Shown here: piece after piece, positions 62,771 through 64,000 of the stretch | How positions within the stretch are numbered: the stretch's first letter is position 1 | Layout: every line of letters starts with the position of its first letter | Origin: an uncultured Bdellovibrionales bacterium | GTDB taxonomy: Bacteria > Bdellovibrionota > Bdellovibrionia > Bdellovibrionales > UBA1609 | Direction: 5' to 3' | Length of the DNA stretch: 64,000 bases | Assembly (NCBI GenBank): GCA_903833275.1 | Contig: CAILEP010000028.1 | Span: forward strand, 123,184-187,183 | Notes under the pieces: model-generated | Databases searched by the model: none | The model's input: the letters and a program-made list of their open reading frames with translations, nothing else | What the model was told of the DNA's origin: nothing | Translations under genes and position numbers: made by a program

Positions 62771-63724
62771 ATGAATGAAGGGCTATTATATCTTGCGCCG
62801 ATGGAAGGCGTTGTCGATTGGGTTTTGCGTGACGTACTGACCTCAATCGGTGGCATCGACCGCTGTGTGACCGAATTTATTCGCGTTACTGACGAACTCG
62901 TGCCGAAGAAAGTCTTTTACCGGTATTGCCCCGAACTTAAAACCAATTCGCGCACTCGCGCCGGCACCCCCGTTTTCGTGCAACTGCTTGGTGGCCACCC
63001 ACAGCCGCTCGCCGAAAACGCCGCGCGCGCGGTCGAACTCGGCGCCTGCGGTATAGATATCAATTTTGGCTGCCCGGCAAAACTGGTAAATAAAAATGAT
63101 GGCGGCGCAAGTTTGCTACAATTTCCGGATCGAATCTATTCAATCCTCAGCACGATACGTGCCGCCATCCCCCAGGCGATTCCGTTAACTGCAAAAATTC
63201 GTCTTGGCATCGATCGCCCCGAAATGTGCATTGCCAATGCGCAAGCCGCACAAGCGGCCGGCGTCGAGCTCTTGACTGTGCACTGCCGTACCAAAAAAGA
63301 CATGTACAAACCCCCCGCTTTTTGGGAGTGGATACCTAAAATAAAAGAAAAAACAAATATGCGAATCGTTGCTAACGGCGATATTTGGACTCGCGAAGAT
63401 TATCTGCGATGCAAAGAAGTCACGGGCTGTACAGATTTTATGATCGGCCGAGGTGCTCTCGGAAACCCGTTTATTTTTCGCCAGGCCCGGGGCGAAAGCC
63501 TCACCGCCGACTGGTCGCGCTTAAAACATTTATTGCCAGGTTTTTTCGATGCCAGCGCGCTCTATAAAGGCGAAATGTTTGCTCAGTGCCGCACCAAGCA
63601 GTGGCTTGAGCAAATGGCGAGACGTAACCCAGATGCCGCTGAGACTTTTCAAGAGTTGAAAAGAGAAACCTTGCCTGAAATATTTCGCCGAAAGCTAGGC
63701 GACGCCCAAACGCCAGCACCGTAG
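62771..63724 (+). CDS. dus: tRNA-dihydrouridine synthase
   Basis: 317 residues. FMN TIM-barrel enzyme of the Dus family: LAPMEGVVDWVLRDVL, INFGCPAK with active-site C101, and GGASLLQ, HCRTKKDMYKPPA, IVANGDIW, DFMIGRGALGNPFIF. The pattern is closest to DusC. Reduces specific uridines in tRNA D-loops. Precise subfamily is not settled. Confidence 0.93.
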   Translation: MNEGLLYLAPMEGVVDWVLRDVLTSIGGIDRCVTEFIRVTDELVPKKVFYRYCPELKTNSRTRAGTPVFVQLLGGHPQPLAENAARAVELGACGIDINFGCPAKLVNKNDGGASLLQFPDRIYSILSTIRAAIPQAIPLTAKIRLGIDRPEMCIANAQAAQAAGVELLTVHCRTKKDMYKPPAFWEWIPKIKEKTNMRIVANGDIWTREDYLRCKEVTGCTDFMIGRGALGNPFIFRQARGESLTADWSRLKHLLPGFFDASALYKGEMFAQCRTKQWLEQMARRNPDAAETFQELKRETLPEIFRRKLGDAQTPAP

Positions 63725-63798
63725 GCAAAGTCTCGACTGGCCTTTCGTCATAATTCGACCTTTCATTCTTCACTATATAATCGAAATTCCGAAAAGTA

Positions 63799-64000
63799 GT
63801 GACCTGCCCCCCGAAAATTGGACCAGTCCCAATCGGACTGATATAACCAATAACCGGGAGGATACAGATGGCAAGAGTGAGATAGACGGCTGAAAAGGCC
63901 GTGATTAAACTGCGTGAGATCGATGTGCTTATCGCGCAAGGTATGGATGCGCCAGCTGCGTGCAAACAGTGCCATGTGAGCAAAGACACCTATTATCGAT
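63799..64000 (+). mobile_element. IS3-family element, left end (truncated by window)
   Basis: The 5' end TGACCTGCCCCCCGAAAATTGG is typical for the terminal repeat of an IS3-family (IS51-like) element. The first ORF begins 68 bp inside. The right end lies outside the window. Confidence 0.75.
63867..64000 (+). pseudogene. IS3 orfA (transposase helix-turn-helix), nonsense-mutated and partial
   Basis: ATG 63867 follows GGGAGG by 6 bp. Codon 6 is TAG (63882-63884). The frame then continues TAEKAVIKLREIDVLIAQGM...AACKQCHVSKDTYYR, which is the IS3 orfA/HTH_21-like family. Without the stop the ORF would be intact to the window end. Readthrough is possible but simple decay or a sequencing error is more likely. 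Confidence 0.72.

Noticed and set aside
63501..63989. 162-residue minus-strand ORF at the window end
   Set aside because: Shadow of the dihydrouridine synthase gene and the IS3 end; no signal or family likeness.

Overview
The window looks like chromosome of a free-living or predatory Gram-negative bacterium, most probably a member of the Bdellovibrionota/Oligoflexia type. This is inferred from the content: a conserved rimP-nusA-infB-rbfA-truB-rpsO-pnp operon, a very large set of signal-peptide proteins (beta-barrels, lipoproteins, alpha/beta hydrolases, proteases, phosphoesterase), sigma-54 and two-component regulation, a decayed RAYT transposase, and moderate GC. No single gene proves the taxon.

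Layout. 0-8.6 kb (minus): translation/RNA operon, preceded by a candidate sigma-70 promoter. 8.7-11.1 kb (minus): GNAT acetyltransferase, SurA-N-like periplasmic protein, Ala/Pro-rich outer membrane barrel, with clear rho-independent terminators. 11.27 kb: tRNA-Leu(CAA). 11.4-16.4 kb: secreted helical-repeat protein, FecR-domain protein, subtilase and a FliG-C-like protein. 16.4-19 kb: NagB-like and PIG-L proteins back to back, then a chromate-type transporter.

19.8-30.8 kb is the most interesting part. It is a stress/energy-limitation island: truncated globin, double CDGSH protein, tandem Usp protein, CHAD and PPK2 polyphosphate proteins, an NtrC-type activator, an Hpt-like protein, a DksA/TraR-zinc-finger-CBS fusion, a single receiver, an SDR and a PAS-GAF histidine kinase. 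Together they could form a complete His-Asp-His-Asp relay ending in a sigma-54 activator. Four sequences with correct -24/-12 spacing (two of them perfect consensus) sit before the Usp gene, before the DksA-CBS/Hpt operon, before the receiver-SDR-kinase operon, and before a roughly 800-nt gene-free stretch. That stretch (23.65-24.46 kb) is full of stable hairpins with GNRA loops and ends in a strong terminator. I read it as a large, structured, sigma-54-transcribed non-coding RNA, possibly undescribed.

30.8-60.2 kb: mostly exported proteins (Pro/Gly/His repeat protein, barrels, hydrolases, PKD lipoprotein, metalloprotease, intradiol dioxygenase with divergent LysR regulator, ECF sigma factor with membrane partner). 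It includes a fused RND transporter-LolA-like protein followed by a transglutaminase-like protein. A decayed RAYT transposase lies at 37 kb. 60.3-63.7 kb: RNase H, CvfB-like and KOW RNA-binding proteins, a STAS-like zinc-ribbon protein and a tRNA-dihydrouridine synthase. The window ends inside an IS3-family element whose first ORF carries an early in-frame stop.
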